This document shows positions 51,608 to 60,524 of a stretch of DNA of 64,000 bases, piece after piece (the stretch's first letter is position 1; each line of letters starts with the position of its first letter). The position numbers were made by a program, and so were the translations under genes. Source of the DNA: Kineosporia succinea (GTDB lineage Bacteria; Actinomycetota; Actinomycetes; Actinomycetales; Kineosporiaceae); the NCBI RefSeq assembly GCF_030811555.1, contig NZ_JAUSQZ010000001.1, positions 2,787,241 through 2,851,240 on the forward strand, in the 5' to 3' direction. The notes below the pieces were generated by a model. The model saw only the letters and a program-made list of their open reading frames with translations. It searched no databases and was not told the DNA's origin.

Positions 51608-51728
51608 AGCCCTCTCCTCGCCTTCGTCCTGATGCCTTCCGCCGGTTGCGGGAAGCCTCTGTGCTCCACCGTAGTCGTGCTCCGGGAGCCGGTCGAAAGT
51701 CGTTCGGCCCCCAAAGGCGGAGCGCGAC

Positions 51729-51745
51729 GGGACTTAGGTCCTGAA
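51729..51745. promoter_or_regulatory. DosR-box-like operator
   Basis: GGGACTTAGGTCCTGAA closely resembles the right-hand part of the DosR consensus TTSGGGACTWWAGTCCCSAA. It lies 119 bases before the double-USP gene and 122 bases before the regulator start. Confidence 0.65.
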
Positions 51746-51863
51746 CCCCCGATGCCCAGCGCCTCTGAACGGCTGTGGTAACGGGGCGGATTCTGGATGT
51801 GCGGATCGCGACGGGTCGACACATCGGTCGATCCGGAACGGTCGATCAAGACGGGAGAGGGCC

Positions 51864-52706
51864 ATGAATGGTGAGTTCACGCCGCGGATCGTGGCCGGTT
51901 TCGACGGCCGCCGGCAGCACACCCGGTTGCTCGACCGCGCCGCCCAGGAGGCCGAGCGACGGCACCTGCCGCTGACGCTCATCACCGACCTGCGCCGGCG
52001 CACCTCGGCGGAGCGGGACCCGCGCGGGGGCCGGAACGACGACGCCCCCGGCGTGGTCGCGGCCTGGCGCCGGCTGACCGATGCGGTGGAGGCCCTGCGT
52101 CTGCGCTACCCGCTGCCCGACATCAGCGGCTACTGCCTGGACGACGAGGACATCCAGCCGGGCGCGTTCCCGATCAGCGCGGCCCGGCTGCTGGTGATCG
52201 GGGCGAGCGGGCGGCACCAGACGCCGGTCGCGGAACCCGGCTCGGTGAGCGCCGGGCTGGTGCGGGCGGCCAAGTGCCCCGTGCTCGTGGTGCCGGAGGA
52301 GACGTCGCCACGACCGGCCGGGGGCCCGCCGTTCGTGCTGGCCGCAGTGGGCTCGCACGAGTCCGACGCGCAGGTGGTGGCGGCCGCCGCCCAGGAGGCC
52401 CGGCGGCGGGGCTGTGAACTGCAGGTGCTGCACGTCGAGCCGAGCCACGGCAAAGCGGGCTGGGGCGTGCACGAGGCCGTCAGCAGCCTGCCCGACGTGC
52501 GGTTCAGCATCGTGCGCACCACCGGCGACCCGGGCGCGGCCCTGGCCGAACTGGGGCGCGGCGCCGAGCTTCTCGTGGTCGGCAGCCGGCCGGGCGAGCT
52601 CTACCGCCCGATCCGGGAGTCGGTCACCCGCGGGGTACTGGTGCAGCCGCCGTGCCCGGTGCTCGCGGTGCCCCGGGTGCTGCCGGTCACGTCGGCCATG
52701 GCCTGA
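51864..52706 (+). CDS. Double universal stress protein
   Basis: The 280-residue protein has two USP-type domains. The first begins RIVAGFDGRRQHTRLLDRAA and ends with AKCPVLVVPEE; the second begins FVLAAVGSHESDAQVVAAAA and ends with PCPVLAVPRV. The ATP-loop GxxGxxxxxxxxGS/T is recognisable only in degenerate form (VIGASGRHQTPVAEPGSVSA; VVGSRPGELYRPIRESVT). GGGAGAGG precedes the ATG. Tandem USPs are typical members of DosR regulons; the box upstream supports this. Confidence 0.85.
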   Translation: MNGEFTPRIVAGFDGRRQHTRLLDRAAQEAERRHLPLTLITDLRRRTSAERDPRGGRNDDAPGVVAAWRRLTDAVEALRLRYPLPDISGYCLDDEDIQPGAFPISAARLLVIGASGRHQTPVAEPGSVSAGLVRAAKCPVLVVPEETSPRPAGGPPFVLAAVGSHESDAQVVAAAAQEARRRGCELQVLHVEPSHGKAGWGVHEAVSSLPDVRFSIVRTTGDPGAALAELGRGAELLVVGSRPGELYRPIRESVTRGVLVQPPCPVLAVPRVLPVTSAMA

Positions 52707-52730
52707 GACCTCCTCCGGCCCACCGAGACT

Positions 52731-52771
52731 CAGATCCGGCCCGCCCTGGCTGGTGGGGCGGGCCGGATCTG
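52731..52771. terminator. 16-bp perfect bidirectional terminator
   Basis: The arms 52731-52746 and 52756-52771 are exact complements with a 9-base loop between the convergent USP and GGDEF-EAL genes. Confidence 0.9.
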
Positions 52772-52812
52772 ACCGACCTCCGGAACCGGCCGGATCTCAC
52801 CGGCCGACAGAA

Positions 52813-54555
52813 CTACCCGGGCAGGAAGAAGGTTCGCGGGAACAGCGTCGCCCCCACCCCGAGCTGCTGTGCCGTCAGCACCGCCTCGACCACCGCCGCC
52901 GGCGCGGGCGGGGCCACGAAATAGCCCTGCACGTGGTCCACCCCGAGCTCCATCAGCTGCCGCAGCTGGTCCACGGCCTCCACCCCCTCCGCGGTCACCG
53001 TGATCGACAGCCCCCGCGCCAGGTTGGTCAGCATCTCCACCACCGCCCGGGCCCGGTCGTCCACCGCCATCCGCCCGATGAACGAGTGGTCGATCTTCAT
53101 CTCGGCCACCGGCAGCGTCGCCAGGTGCCGCAGGCTCGACGTCCCCGCCCCGACGTCGTCCAGCGACAGCTGCACCCCGGCCTCCAGCAGTGCCGTGAGC
53201 TGTTCCGGGGCCCCCTCGGCAAGGTCCAGCGTGGTGGTCTCCGGCAGCTCGAGCCGCACCCGGGACGTCGGCACCCCGCACTCCGCGATCACCCGCAGCA
53301 CCTCGGCCGCCAGGTCCGGATTGGCCAGCGTGACCGTGGACAGGTTCACGTTCATCCAGTCCGGTGCCCGTTCCCCGAGCCGGTCCGACCACTCGCGCAG
53401 CTGCCCCAGCGCCCGGCGCAGCACCCACAGGTCCATCTCCACCAGCGCGTTGTCGGCGGACGCGGCGGCCAGCACCCGCTCCGCCCCGAGCAGCCCGTCG
53501 CTCGGGTGCTGCCAGCGGATCAGCGCCTCCACCGCGCTGATCCGGCCCTCGCCCAGGTCCAGGATCGGCTGGTAGTGCAGCACCAGCTCGTCCTGGGCCA
53601 GCGCCCGGTGCATCGAGTGCGGCATCCGGTCGGGGTCGGGGTCGTCGAACAACGGGGGCAGGCTCGAGACCACGACCCGGTCACCCCCGGCCTGTTTCGC
53701 GCCGTACATCGCGAGATCGGCTTCTCTCAGCAGGGTCTCGACCCCACCGGGCCCGGCGTCGCGCGGCGAGAGTGCCGCACCCAGACTGGCCGAGCTGCGC
53801 GCCCGCTCGTCGAGCGCCGGGTCGGGCCGCCGCAGCACCGCCAGGTAGCGCCCGGCGATCCGGTGCAGCAGCGCGTGCAGATCGCTGTCGCTGCCGTTCG
53901 GCACGGTCAGCGCCACCACGAACTCGTCACCGCCGATCCGGGCCAGCAGATCGCCCGGATGCGAGGCCGCCTTCAGCCTCCGGGCCACCGACACCAGCAG
54001 GGCGTCGCCCACGTTGTGCCCGAGTGTGTCGTTCACGTGCTTGAGCCGGTCCAGGTCGAAGAACACCACGGCCAGACGCCGCCCGGTGCCCGGCAGCCCG
54101 AGGCTGACCTCGTGCAGGTGCTCGAAGAAGGCCGAGCGGTTCAGCAGCCCGGTCAGCTCGTCGCGGCTCGCCCGCCGGGCCATGCTCACGGCCAGCGCCT
54201 CCAGCACCGCCCCGGCCGGCAGCAGGCGCCAGGCCTCGGCCCCGCCGGCCGGGCCGCGCAGCAGCAGGTCGTCGTAGCGGTGCTCCTCCGGCCGCGACAG
54301 CACCGCCTCCACCGCCGCCGCCAGCGTCACCGACGACGGCAGGACCGGAGCCGACCAGTCGGCGAGGCGACCGACCGGCGTCCGTGAGCGCGTGCGTCCC
54401 AAGATGGAACGCTGCTGCAACTGACGGCGGGACACGAACCCCACCCGGTCCGCCTCCACGACCACGAGACCCGACGCCGTACCCAGTACCCCGTCGGCCT
54501 CCGCGCAGGAGCAGTGCGCCGCCACGGCGCCGCCCGGGCCGGCGAGCTCCCACAT
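52813..54555 (-). CDS. GGDEF-EAL protein (cyclic di-GMP turnover)
   Basis: The 580-residue protein has an N-terminal region (1-150) with CBS-like segments, a GGDEF domain with DELTGLLNRSAFFEHL, FFDLDRLKHVNDTLGHNVGD and an intact IGGDEF at about 207-212, and an EAL domain with YQPILDLGEGRISAVEALIR, MNVNLS, RLELPETT and DDVGAGTSSLRHLATLP, then KIDHSF and AEGVE. EAL catalytic residues look mostly present; DDVG replaces the common DDFG. Both synthesis and hydrolysis are possible. ATG 54555 has GAGGAG upstream; earlier GTGs do not. No membrane helix is seen. Confidence 0.92.
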   Translation of the reverse strand: MWELAGPGGAVAAHCSCAEADGVLGTASGLVVVEADRVGFVSRRQLQQRSILGRTRSRTPVGRLADWSAPVLPSSVTLAAAVEAVLSRPEEHRYDDLLLRGPAGGAEAWRLLPAGAVLEALAVSMARRASRDELTGLLNRSAFFEHLHEVSLGLPGTGRRLAVVFFDLDRLKHVNDTLGHNVGDALLVSVARRLKAASHPGDLLARIGGDEFVVALTVPNGSDSDLHALLHRIAGRYLAVLRRPDPALDERARSSASLGAALSPRDAGPGGVETLLREADLAMYGAKQAGGDRVVVSSLPPLFDDPDPDRMPHSMHRALAQDELVLHYQPILDLGEGRISAVEALIRWQHPSDGLLGAERVLAAASADNALVEMDLWVLRRALGQLREWSDRLGERAPDWMNVNLSTVTLANPDLAAEVLRVIAECGVPTSRVRLELPETTTLDLAEGAPEQLTALLEAGVQLSLDDVGAGTSSLRHLATLPVAEMKIDHSFIGRMAVDDRARAVVEMLTNLARGLSITVTAEGVEAVDQLRQLMELGVDHVQGYFVAPPAPAAVVEAVLTAQQLGVGATLFPRTFFLPG

Positions 54556-54750
54556 GGGCCGCTCCTCGGCGAGCGCCAGGACGGACAGCCTCACGCTGCC
54601 AGGACCGGTCACGGACGGGTGATCGGAAGCACACGCACAGGGACTGAGGAACTCCGCGTGCACCACCCGGACGGCGCAGGGCACTCTCACGCTTCGTCAC
54701 CTGGGGTTTCAGCGCGACGATCACCGTCCACCGGGCTAGCCTCGGAGTCG

Positions 54751-56649
54751 ATGTCGCAGCCAGGCCAGCCCCCCGTGTCCCAAGTGCCCGAAGACCCCGA
54801 CGCGCCCGAACCGCAGGGGCACCCCAGCGCGTCCTCACGTCTACGCCGGTTCGCCGTCAAGGCCCGCCGCTTCACGATCAACCAGATGTTCCGCCGCCCC
54901 GAGCACCCCTGGCGGGCCGCGGTCCGGTTCGTCGTGTCGCTGATGGCGGCGCTCGCGGTGGCGGCCATCGCCGTGTCCGTCTACCCCTACCGCTCCACCG
55001 TCGCCAACGTCGACATCGTGGTCAGCGGCTCGGTCACCCCGGCCCACCGCGGCATCACCGTCGACTCCAGCCTCGGCTCGCTGCAGTTCCGCGACGTCAC
55101 CGCCGTGCCCATCGGCCTGCACGTGACCCCGAGGATCGACCTCGACGCGGTGCGCGAGGTCACGAACGGGGGCGCCGCCTTCACCCAGGAGTTCCGCTCC
55201 CAGCTCGAGGCCGCCGTCCCGGCCATGATCCTGCACTTCGTGCTGGCCGCGCTGATCGGGCTCATCCTCGGGGCACTGATCGGTGACCTCATCGTCGACG
55301 GCGCGATCTCGGTGCTGGCCAACAACGACCCGGTGCGCTCCGGTTCCCGCCGCCACCGGCTCGCCGCCACCGCGATGCTGGTCGGCACGTCCACCCTGGT
55401 CGCCCTTCTCGCCCTGACCGCCACGATCGGCCTGACCTACCGCTCGAACTGGTGGCAGAGGTACGCCGTCACCGGTCTGCTCGCCGACATCGCCGCCACC
55501 CCGGACAAACTCGCGGCCCTGGACGCCCGCGACGCCGGCGCCGCCGACAAGGTGCGCGCCGTGCTGCGTCTGCAAGACGCGCTGACCCAGCCCGCCACCA
55601 GCGCCGACACTCCCGAGACGGCGTACAACGTCATGTTCGTCTCCGACGTGCACCGCCGCGACATCTACAGCTACCTGCAGGAGTACATCGACGCGAACAG
55701 CGTGAAGCTCCTGGTCAACACCGGTGACGAGACGCTGGTCGGCAACACCGCCGAGCTCACCTCCAGCTACCTCGCCTCGATCCGGCGGATCACCGAGAAG
55801 ACCCCGATGATCTGGATCAAGGGCAATCACGACTCGGCCTCGGTGGCCCGGCGGATGGCCGAGATCCCCGGGGTCACGGTGCTCGACCAGGAGGTCGTCA
55901 CCGCGATGGGCCTGCAGATCTACGGCGTCGGCGACCCCCGCACCTACGGCGCCGCCGGTGACGCCGGGTCGGACGACGTGGACGTGGTCACCAAGATCGA
56001 GACCGAGGCCGCCCGCACGGCGGTGCAGAACCTCAACCGGGACACGTATTTCGACCTGCTGCTGGCCCACGAGCCGGTGATGGCCGACGCCATGGCGGCC
56101 ACACTCGGCCCGACCGTGCGGGCCACCGCCTCGGGCCACGTGCACCACCAGAACGACACGTCCGACCTGCAGACCGGCGACCGCGACCACATCCGGCTGG
56201 TGGAGGGCACCACCGGTCTGGGCGGTCTGCTCGCCGCGGCCGGCGACCCGATGGAGTTCTCGATCCTCTCCGTCGGCACCAACTGCCAGTACACCCGCAT
56301 CATCCGCTACCAGCTGGCCGACCCCGCGCTCCCCGACCAGACCCGCGCCGACACCTACGGCAACAACTCGGCTTTCGACGTGCACTACTTCGAACCGCAG
56401 CAGGTGCGCGACGACCGGGTCTGCTCCGTCGACGAGGGGGTCTCCGACCCGATCCCGGCCAGTGCCACGAACCTGGCCACGGTGCAGGACTGGTCGAGCC
56501 AGGAGCTCAGCGAGGAGTCGCTGGCCACCCCGTCCGAGGTCACGCCGGAACCGGTGAGCACCGCCGACGAGGCCGGTGACGCGTCGATCGCGGCCACCGC
56601 CGGTGACAGCACGCCGGGTCAGGCGGTCAGTCCCTCGCCCACGCCGTAA
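54751..56649 (+). CDS. Membrane-anchored metallophosphoesterase
   Basis: The 632-residue protein has a cytosolic Pro-rich N-terminus, a membrane helix at about 57-78, an extracytoplasmic beta region, and two more helices near 160-183 and 205-231. A calcineurin-like phosphoesterase domain follows: FVSDVHRRDI (about 299), NTGDETLV, WIKGNHDSAS (about 358), LLAHEP and ASGHVHH (about 462). These are the metal ligands DxH, GD, GNHD and GHxH. The C-terminal 80 residues are Ser/Thr/Pro-rich. Three membrane spans should place the phosphoesterase outside the cell, but the topology is a prediction. Confidence 0.87.
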   Translation: MSQPGQPPVSQVPEDPDAPEPQGHPSASSRLRRFAVKARRFTINQMFRRPEHPWRAAVRFVVSLMAALAVAAIAVSVYPYRSTVANVDIVVSGSVTPAHRGITVDSSLGSLQFRDVTAVPIGLHVTPRIDLDAVREVTNGGAAFTQEFRSQLEAAVPAMILHFVLAALIGLILGALIGDLIVDGAISVLANNDPVRSGSRRHRLAATAMLVGTSTLVALLALTATIGLTYRSNWWQRYAVTGLLADIAATPDKLAALDARDAGAADKVRAVLRLQDALTQPATSADTPETAYNVMFVSDVHRRDIYSYLQEYIDANSVKLLVNTGDETLVGNTAELTSSYLASIRRITEKTPMIWIKGNHDSASVARRMAEIPGVTVLDQEVVTAMGLQIYGVGDPRTYGAAGDAGSDDVDVVTKIETEAARTAVQNLNRDTYFDLLLAHEPVMADAMAATLGPTVRATASGHVHHQNDTSDLQTGDRDHIRLVEGTTGLGGLLAAAGDPMEFSILSVGTNCQYTRIIRYQLADPALPDQTRADTYGNNSAFDVHYFEPQQVRDDRVCSVDEGVSDPIPASATNLATVQDWSSQELSEESLATPSEVTPEPVSTADEAGDASIAATAGDSTPGQAVSPSPTP

Positions 56650-56692
56650 AGGGCTTTCAACGGGGGACGCGTCGGTCGCCTAGGGTGGGTAC

Positions 56693-57181
56693 GTGCAGAT
56701 CCGTGGTTTCGAGGACACCGACTGGCCCGCCGTGTACGCGATCATCCGCGAGGTGATCGAAGGTGGGGAGACCTACGCGTACGACCCGAACTGGAGCGAG
56801 GAAGAGACCCGGCGGGTGTGGGTCGAGCCCGAGCCGTCGATCACGGTGGTCGCGGTGGCCGACGACGGCACCGTGCTCGGCACCGCGCACTCCGGCCCGA
56901 ACCGGCCCGGTCGCGGATCACACGTCTCCACGGCCAGTTTCATGGTCTCGTCGCAGGCCCGGGGGCAGGGCGTGGGCCGAGCGCTGGGTGAGTACGTGCT
57001 GACCTGGGCACGCGCGCAGGGCTACCACGGCATGCAGTTCAACGCCGTGGTCGACACCAACACGGTGGCCGTGAAGCTCTGGCACTCACTGGGATTCGAG
57101 ACGATCGGGATCGTGCCCGAGGCCTTCGACAGCAAGACCCACGGACTCGTCGGCCTGCACGTGATGTACCAGAAGTTCTAG
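56693..57181 (+). CDS. GNAT-family N-acetyltransferase
   Basis: The 162-residue protein starts MQIRGFEDTDWPAVYAIIRE and has the acetyl-CoA loop ASFMVSSQARGQGVGRALGE (QARGQGVG), then FNAVVDTNTVAVKLWHSLGF and HVMYQKF. It matches phosphinothricin-type and related small-molecule acetyltransferases. The GTG start was used. Its TAG stop forms part of a CTAG shared with the convergent gene's stop. Confidence 0.92.
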   Translation: MQIRGFEDTDWPAVYAIIREVIEGGETYAYDPNWSEEETRRVWVEPEPSITVVAVADDGTVLGTAHSGPNRPGRGSHVSTASFMVSSQARGQGVGRALGEYVLTWARAQGYHGMQFNAVVDTNTVAVKLWHSLGFETIGIVPEAFDSKTHGLVGLHVMYQKF

Positions 57182-57807
57182 TCCTTCTTCTTGGCCTCGT
57201 TCTCGCCGGCCTCGTGCACCTCTTTGCGGTCCCGCGCGTTCTCCGGCACCGGCCCGACCCCGGCCAGCGGCTCGTCGTGCTCCTGGTTGCGCTGACCCTC
57301 CACCGGCTCGCGCTCCTTCATGCGCAGGATCAGCACGCTCACCGCGAGCACGATGACGAGCAGGCCGAGCAGGCCGATCTGCAGAGCGAACGCCGTCGGG
57401 TCTTTCGTGCCCTCGGTGGTCGGCTTGCCCTCGAGCACGTTGGCCACCTCGACCGACAGCAGGATGATCTCCTTGATCGAGACGATCATGCCCACGATCA
57501 AAAACGGCTCGGCCACGATCTCCCGCCGCGACAGCGTCATCCGCACCGCGAAGATCAGCTCGACCAGGATGAAGACCAGCAGCAGCCGGTCGAGCAGGGC
57601 CAGCACCGCGGTGTCCGGCCCGTCGGGGACGCCGCCCAGCTCGGCCGCGGCGTCGACCAGCAGCACCACCGCCCCGACCACCAGCAGGGCGGCCACGGCC
57701 ACGTAGACCGCGTCCTCGGCCAGGCGCAGGGTGCGCTCGCCGAAGTTCGCGATCTTGTGGCTCGTGCCGTCCACGGTCTCGTTCACCTGACGCGTCGCAC
57801 TGGTCAT
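57178..57807 (-). CDS. PsiE-like membrane protein
   Basis: The 209-residue protein has four hydrophobic segments: AVYVAVAALLVVGAVVLLVD, LLLVFILVELIFAVRM, FLIVGMIVSIKEIILLS and ALQIGLLGLLVIVLAVSVLI. The LVELIFAVR...EPFLIVGMI pattern is that of PsiE-type (phosphate-starvation-inducible) proteins. The C-terminal 45 residues are charged and end in KKKD. Function is not known. The start is ATG 57807. The stop overlaps the GNAT stop in the palindromic CTAG. Confidence 0.75.
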   Translation of the reverse strand: MTSATRQVNETVDGTSHKIANFGERTLRLAEDAVYVAVAALLVVGAVVLLVDAAAELGGVPDGPDTAVLALLDRLLLVFILVELIFAVRMTLSRREIVAEPFLIVGMIVSIKEIILLSVEVANVLEGKPTTEGTKDPTAFALQIGLLGLLVIVLAVSVLILRMKEREPVEGQRNQEHDEPLAGVGPVPENARDRKEVHEAGENEAKKKD

Positions 57808-57839
57808 CCCTGAAGTGTCAGGGCGAACGATGATCTTCG

Positions 57840-58214
57840 CTACCCGACGGTACTGACGTGGGGCTTCACCGCCACCACCGGGCACTGGGCCTCGAGCAGC
57901 ACCTGCTGGGAGATGCTGCCCATCAGCAGCTTGCCCACCGGTGATCGGCGCCGCAGCCCGATCACCAGCAGGCTCACCCCCTCGGCGTACGAGGCGTCGA
58001 CCAGGTCGGCCGCCATCCCCGCGTCGGAGGCGTCGCGGGTGGTCACGGTGACCCCGGACGCCTCCGCCGCCTTGGCGTCGATGTCTCGCGTCTCGGCGTG
58101 CGCGGGTTCGCTGATCACCAGCAGATCCGTCTGGTGGTGCAGCGCCTCGTCCACCCCGTGCCGCAGTGCGGCCCGGCCTTCGGCGGTGGGCCAGTACCCG
58201 ACGACGATGCTCAT
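57840..58214 (-). CDS. Single-domain universal stress protein
   Basis: The 124-residue protein begins MSIVVGYWPTAEGRAALRHG and ends with the ATP-binding-type segment VIGLRRRSPVGKLLMGSISQ, then QVLLEAQCPVVAVKP. GLRRRSPVGKLLMGS matches GxRxxxxxGxxxxGS of ATP-binding USPs. It lies 13 bases downstream of the 2-hydroxyacid dehydrogenase gene and could be read with the glucarate operon. Confidence 0.9.
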   Translation of the reverse strand: MSIVVGYWPTAEGRAALRHGVDEALHHQTDLLVISEPAHAETRDIDAKAAEASGVTVTTRDASDAGMAADLVDASYAEGVSLLVIGLRRRSPVGKLLMGSISQQVLLEAQCPVVAVKPHVSTVG

Positions 58215-58227
58215 CGACGTTCCTCCA

Positions 58228-59163
58228 TCAGTAGACCGGGTTCAGCACGGTTCCGGAGTGCAGAAAGTTGTCGAGGTTGGCCAGGGTGAGTTCTTCCATG
58301 GCGGCGCGGGTCTCGACCGTGCCGCTGCCCACGTGCGGCAGCAGCACCACGTTGTCGAGCTCGAGCAGCGCCTGCGGCACCTTCGGCTCGTGCGCGAACA
58401 CGTCGAGCCCGGCGCCCGCCAGCTGACCGGCCAGGAGCAGCTCGACCAGGGCGTCTTCGTCGACCACGCTGCCGCGGGCGATGTTGACCAGGTAGCCCTT
58501 CGGGCCGAGCGCGGCCAGCACGTCGCGGGTCACCAGGCCGGAGGTACCGGCCCCGCCCGCTGCCGCGATCACCAGAACGTCGACCTCGCGGGCCATCTCG
58601 GCGAGGTCGGCGTAGTAGGTGTAGGGGCTGGCCGCCACCTCACGCCGGTTGTGGTAGCTGATCGTGCAGTTGAAACCGACCAGCCGGTGGGCGATCGCAC
58701 CCCCGATCCGGCCCAGGCCGAGGATGCCGACCCGGCGGTTGCTGGCTTGACGGGTGAGCGGCGGATTGCCCTCGGACGGCCAGCGCCCGGCCCGCACGAA
58801 CCGGTCAGCGGCGCTGAAACCCCGCATCACGTCGAGCAGCAGGGCCACGGCGGTGTCGGCCACACAGTCGGTGAGCACGTCCGGCGTGTTACTGACCACG
58901 ATGTTACGGGCCTGCGCGGCCTCGACGTCGGTGGTGTCGAACCCGACGCCGAAGTTCACCACGGCGCCCAGTTTCGGCAGCCGGTCCATGAGATCGGCCT
59001 GCACGCCGAAGCGCCCGGAGGTGACGACGGCGGTGACGTCACCGCCGTGCTCGGCGAGGAACGTCTCCCGGTCTTCGCCCTCGGGCAGCTCGATCGCCCG
59101 GTACCGCCGCTCCAGCGTCTTCGTCAGCGACGGCTTGAGCGTTCCAACCTGCAACACGGTCAT
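58228..59163 (-). CDS. D-2-hydroxyacid dehydrogenase (glyoxylate/hydroxypyruvate reductase-like)
   Basis: The 311-residue protein has the NAD motif VGILGLGRIGGAIAHRL, the Arg in VNIARGSVVDEDAL, the Glu in GLDVFAHEPKVP and the His in VVLLPHVGSGTVET. These are the catalytic triad positions of the D-isomer-specific family. It should reduce a 2-oxoacid or glyoxylate-type compound. It is the last metabolic gene of the glucarate operon, 35 bases after gudD, which suggests use on a pathway intermediate or by-product such as tartronate semialdehyde or hydroxypyruvate. Confidence 0.87.
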   Translation of the reverse strand: MTVLQVGTLKPSLTKTLERRYRAIELPEGEDRETFLAEHGGDVTAVVTSGRFGVQADLMDRLPKLGAVVNFGVGFDTTDVEAAQARNIVVSNTPDVLTDCVADTAVALLLDVMRGFSAADRFVRAGRWPSEGNPPLTRQASNRRVGILGLGRIGGAIAHRLVGFNCTISYHNRREVAASPYTYYADLAEMAREVDVLVIAAAGGAGTSGLVTRDVLAALGPKGYLVNIARGSVVDEDALVELLLAGQLAGAGLDVFAHEPKVPQALLELDNVVLLPHVGSGTVETRAAMEELTLANLDNFLHSGTVLNPVY

Positions 59164-59198
59164 TCTGAAACTCCCACTGGTATACGACGGTTCGCTGC

Positions 59199-60524
59199 CT
59201 ACCTTCTCATCGCCGGGCGCTTCGGATCGAACGACCAGCCGGGAATCAGGTACTGCATGGCGATCGCGTCGTCGCGCGCACCGAGTCCCAGACGCCGGTA
59301 GGACTCGTGCGCCTCGGCCAGCTTCTCCTCGTCCAGGCGCAGACCCAGACCGGGCGCGGTGGGCACCTGCACGCACCCGTCGCGGATCACCGGCGGCCGC
59401 TGCGTGAGGCGCTGTCCGTCCTGCCAGATCCAGTGCGTGTCGATGGCCGTGATCTCACCCGGCGCGGCCGCCGCGACGTGGGTGAACATGGCCAGCGAGA
59501 TGTCGAAGTGGTTGTTCGAGTGCGACCCCCAGGTGAGACCCCAGGCCTGGCACAGCTGGGCGACCCGCACCGAGCCGGCCATCGTCCAGAAATGCGGGTC
59601 GGCGAGCGGGATGTCGACGGCCTGGGACCGGATCGCGTGCCCGAGCTGGCGCCAGTCGGTCGCAATCATGTTCGTGGCGGTGGGAAGCCCGCTCGCGCGC
59701 CGGAACTCGGCCATCACCTCACGCCCGGAGTACTCCGCCTCGGCGCCGCACGGATCCTCGGCGTAGGCCACCACCCCGCGCATCGCCCGGCCGTACCCGA
59801 TCGCCTCGCGCAGGGACCAGGCGCCGTTCGGGTCGAGGGTGATGCGGGCGTCGGGAAAACGCTCGTGCAGGGCGGTGACGGCGGCCACCTCGTCGGGCCC
59901 GGCGAGCACGCCGCCCTTGAGCTTGAAGTCCTGGAACCCGTACCGCTCCTGGGCGGCCTCGGCGAGGCGCACCACGGCCTCCGGCGTCAGGGCCTCCGCA
60001 TCGCGCAGACGTTCCCAGTCGTCCGCCGGAGCGGTGCAGTGCCGGTACGGCAGATCGGTCTTCGCCGAATCCCCGACGAAGAACAGGTATCCCAGCATGC
60101 GCACTTCGTTACGTTGCTGTCCCTCGCCGAGCAGCTCGGCCACCGGAACCCCGAGGTGCTGGCCGAGCAGATCCAGCAGGGCCGACTCCAGCGCGGTGAG
60201 CACGTGCACGGTGGTGCGCAGGTCGAACGTCTGCCGGCCACGCCCACCGGAGTCCCGGTCGGCGAAGGCTTCGCGCACCTGCCGCAGCACGCCGCGGTGG
60301 CGGCTGATCGGCTGACCGACCACGAACGGGGTGCTGTCGGTCAGCGTGGCCGCGATCGCCTCACCGCCCGGCACCTCGCCCAGCCCGGTGTTGCCCGCCG
60401 AGTCGGTCAGGATCACCACGTTGCGTGTGAAGTACGGCCCGTGCGCACCGCTGAGGTTGAGCAGCATGCTGTCCTGCCCGGCGACGGGCACCACCCGCAG
60501 CCCGGTGACCACGGGAACGGTCAT
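59199..60524 (-). CDS. gudD: D-glucarate dehydratase
   Basis: The 441-residue enolase-superfamily protein has [15 protein letters not shown] with the KxK base, [12 protein letters not shown] and [20 protein letters not shown] for metal ligands, TNMIATDW, and the second base H339 in [15 protein letters not shown]. The position of H339 is the same number as in E. coli GudD. It dehydrates D-glucarate, and often L-idarate, to 5-dehydro-4-deoxyglucarate. The ATG overlaps the aldehyde dehydrogenase stop in ATGA. Confidence 0.95.
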   Translation of the reverse strand: MTVPVVTGLRVVPVAGQDSMLLNLSGAHGPYFTRNVVILTDSAGNTGLGEVPGGEAIAATLTDSTPFVVGQPISRHRGVLRQVREAFADRDSGGRGRQTFDLRTTVHVLTALESALLDLLGQHLGVPVAELLGEGQQRNEVRMLGYLFFVGDSAKTDLPYRHCTAPADDWERLRDAEALTPEAVVRLAEAAQERYGFQDFKLKGGVLAGPDEVAAVTALHERFPDARITLDPNGAWSLREAIGYGRAMRGVVAYAEDPCGAEAEYSGREVMAEFRRASGLPTATNMIATDWRQLGHAIRSQAVDIPLADPHFWTMAGSVRVAQLCQAWGLTWGSHSNNHFDISLAMFTHVAAAAPGEITAIDTHWIWQDGQRLTQRPPVIRDGCVQVPTAPGLGLRLDEEKLAEAHESYRRLGLGARDDAIAMQYLIPGWSFDPKRPAMRR

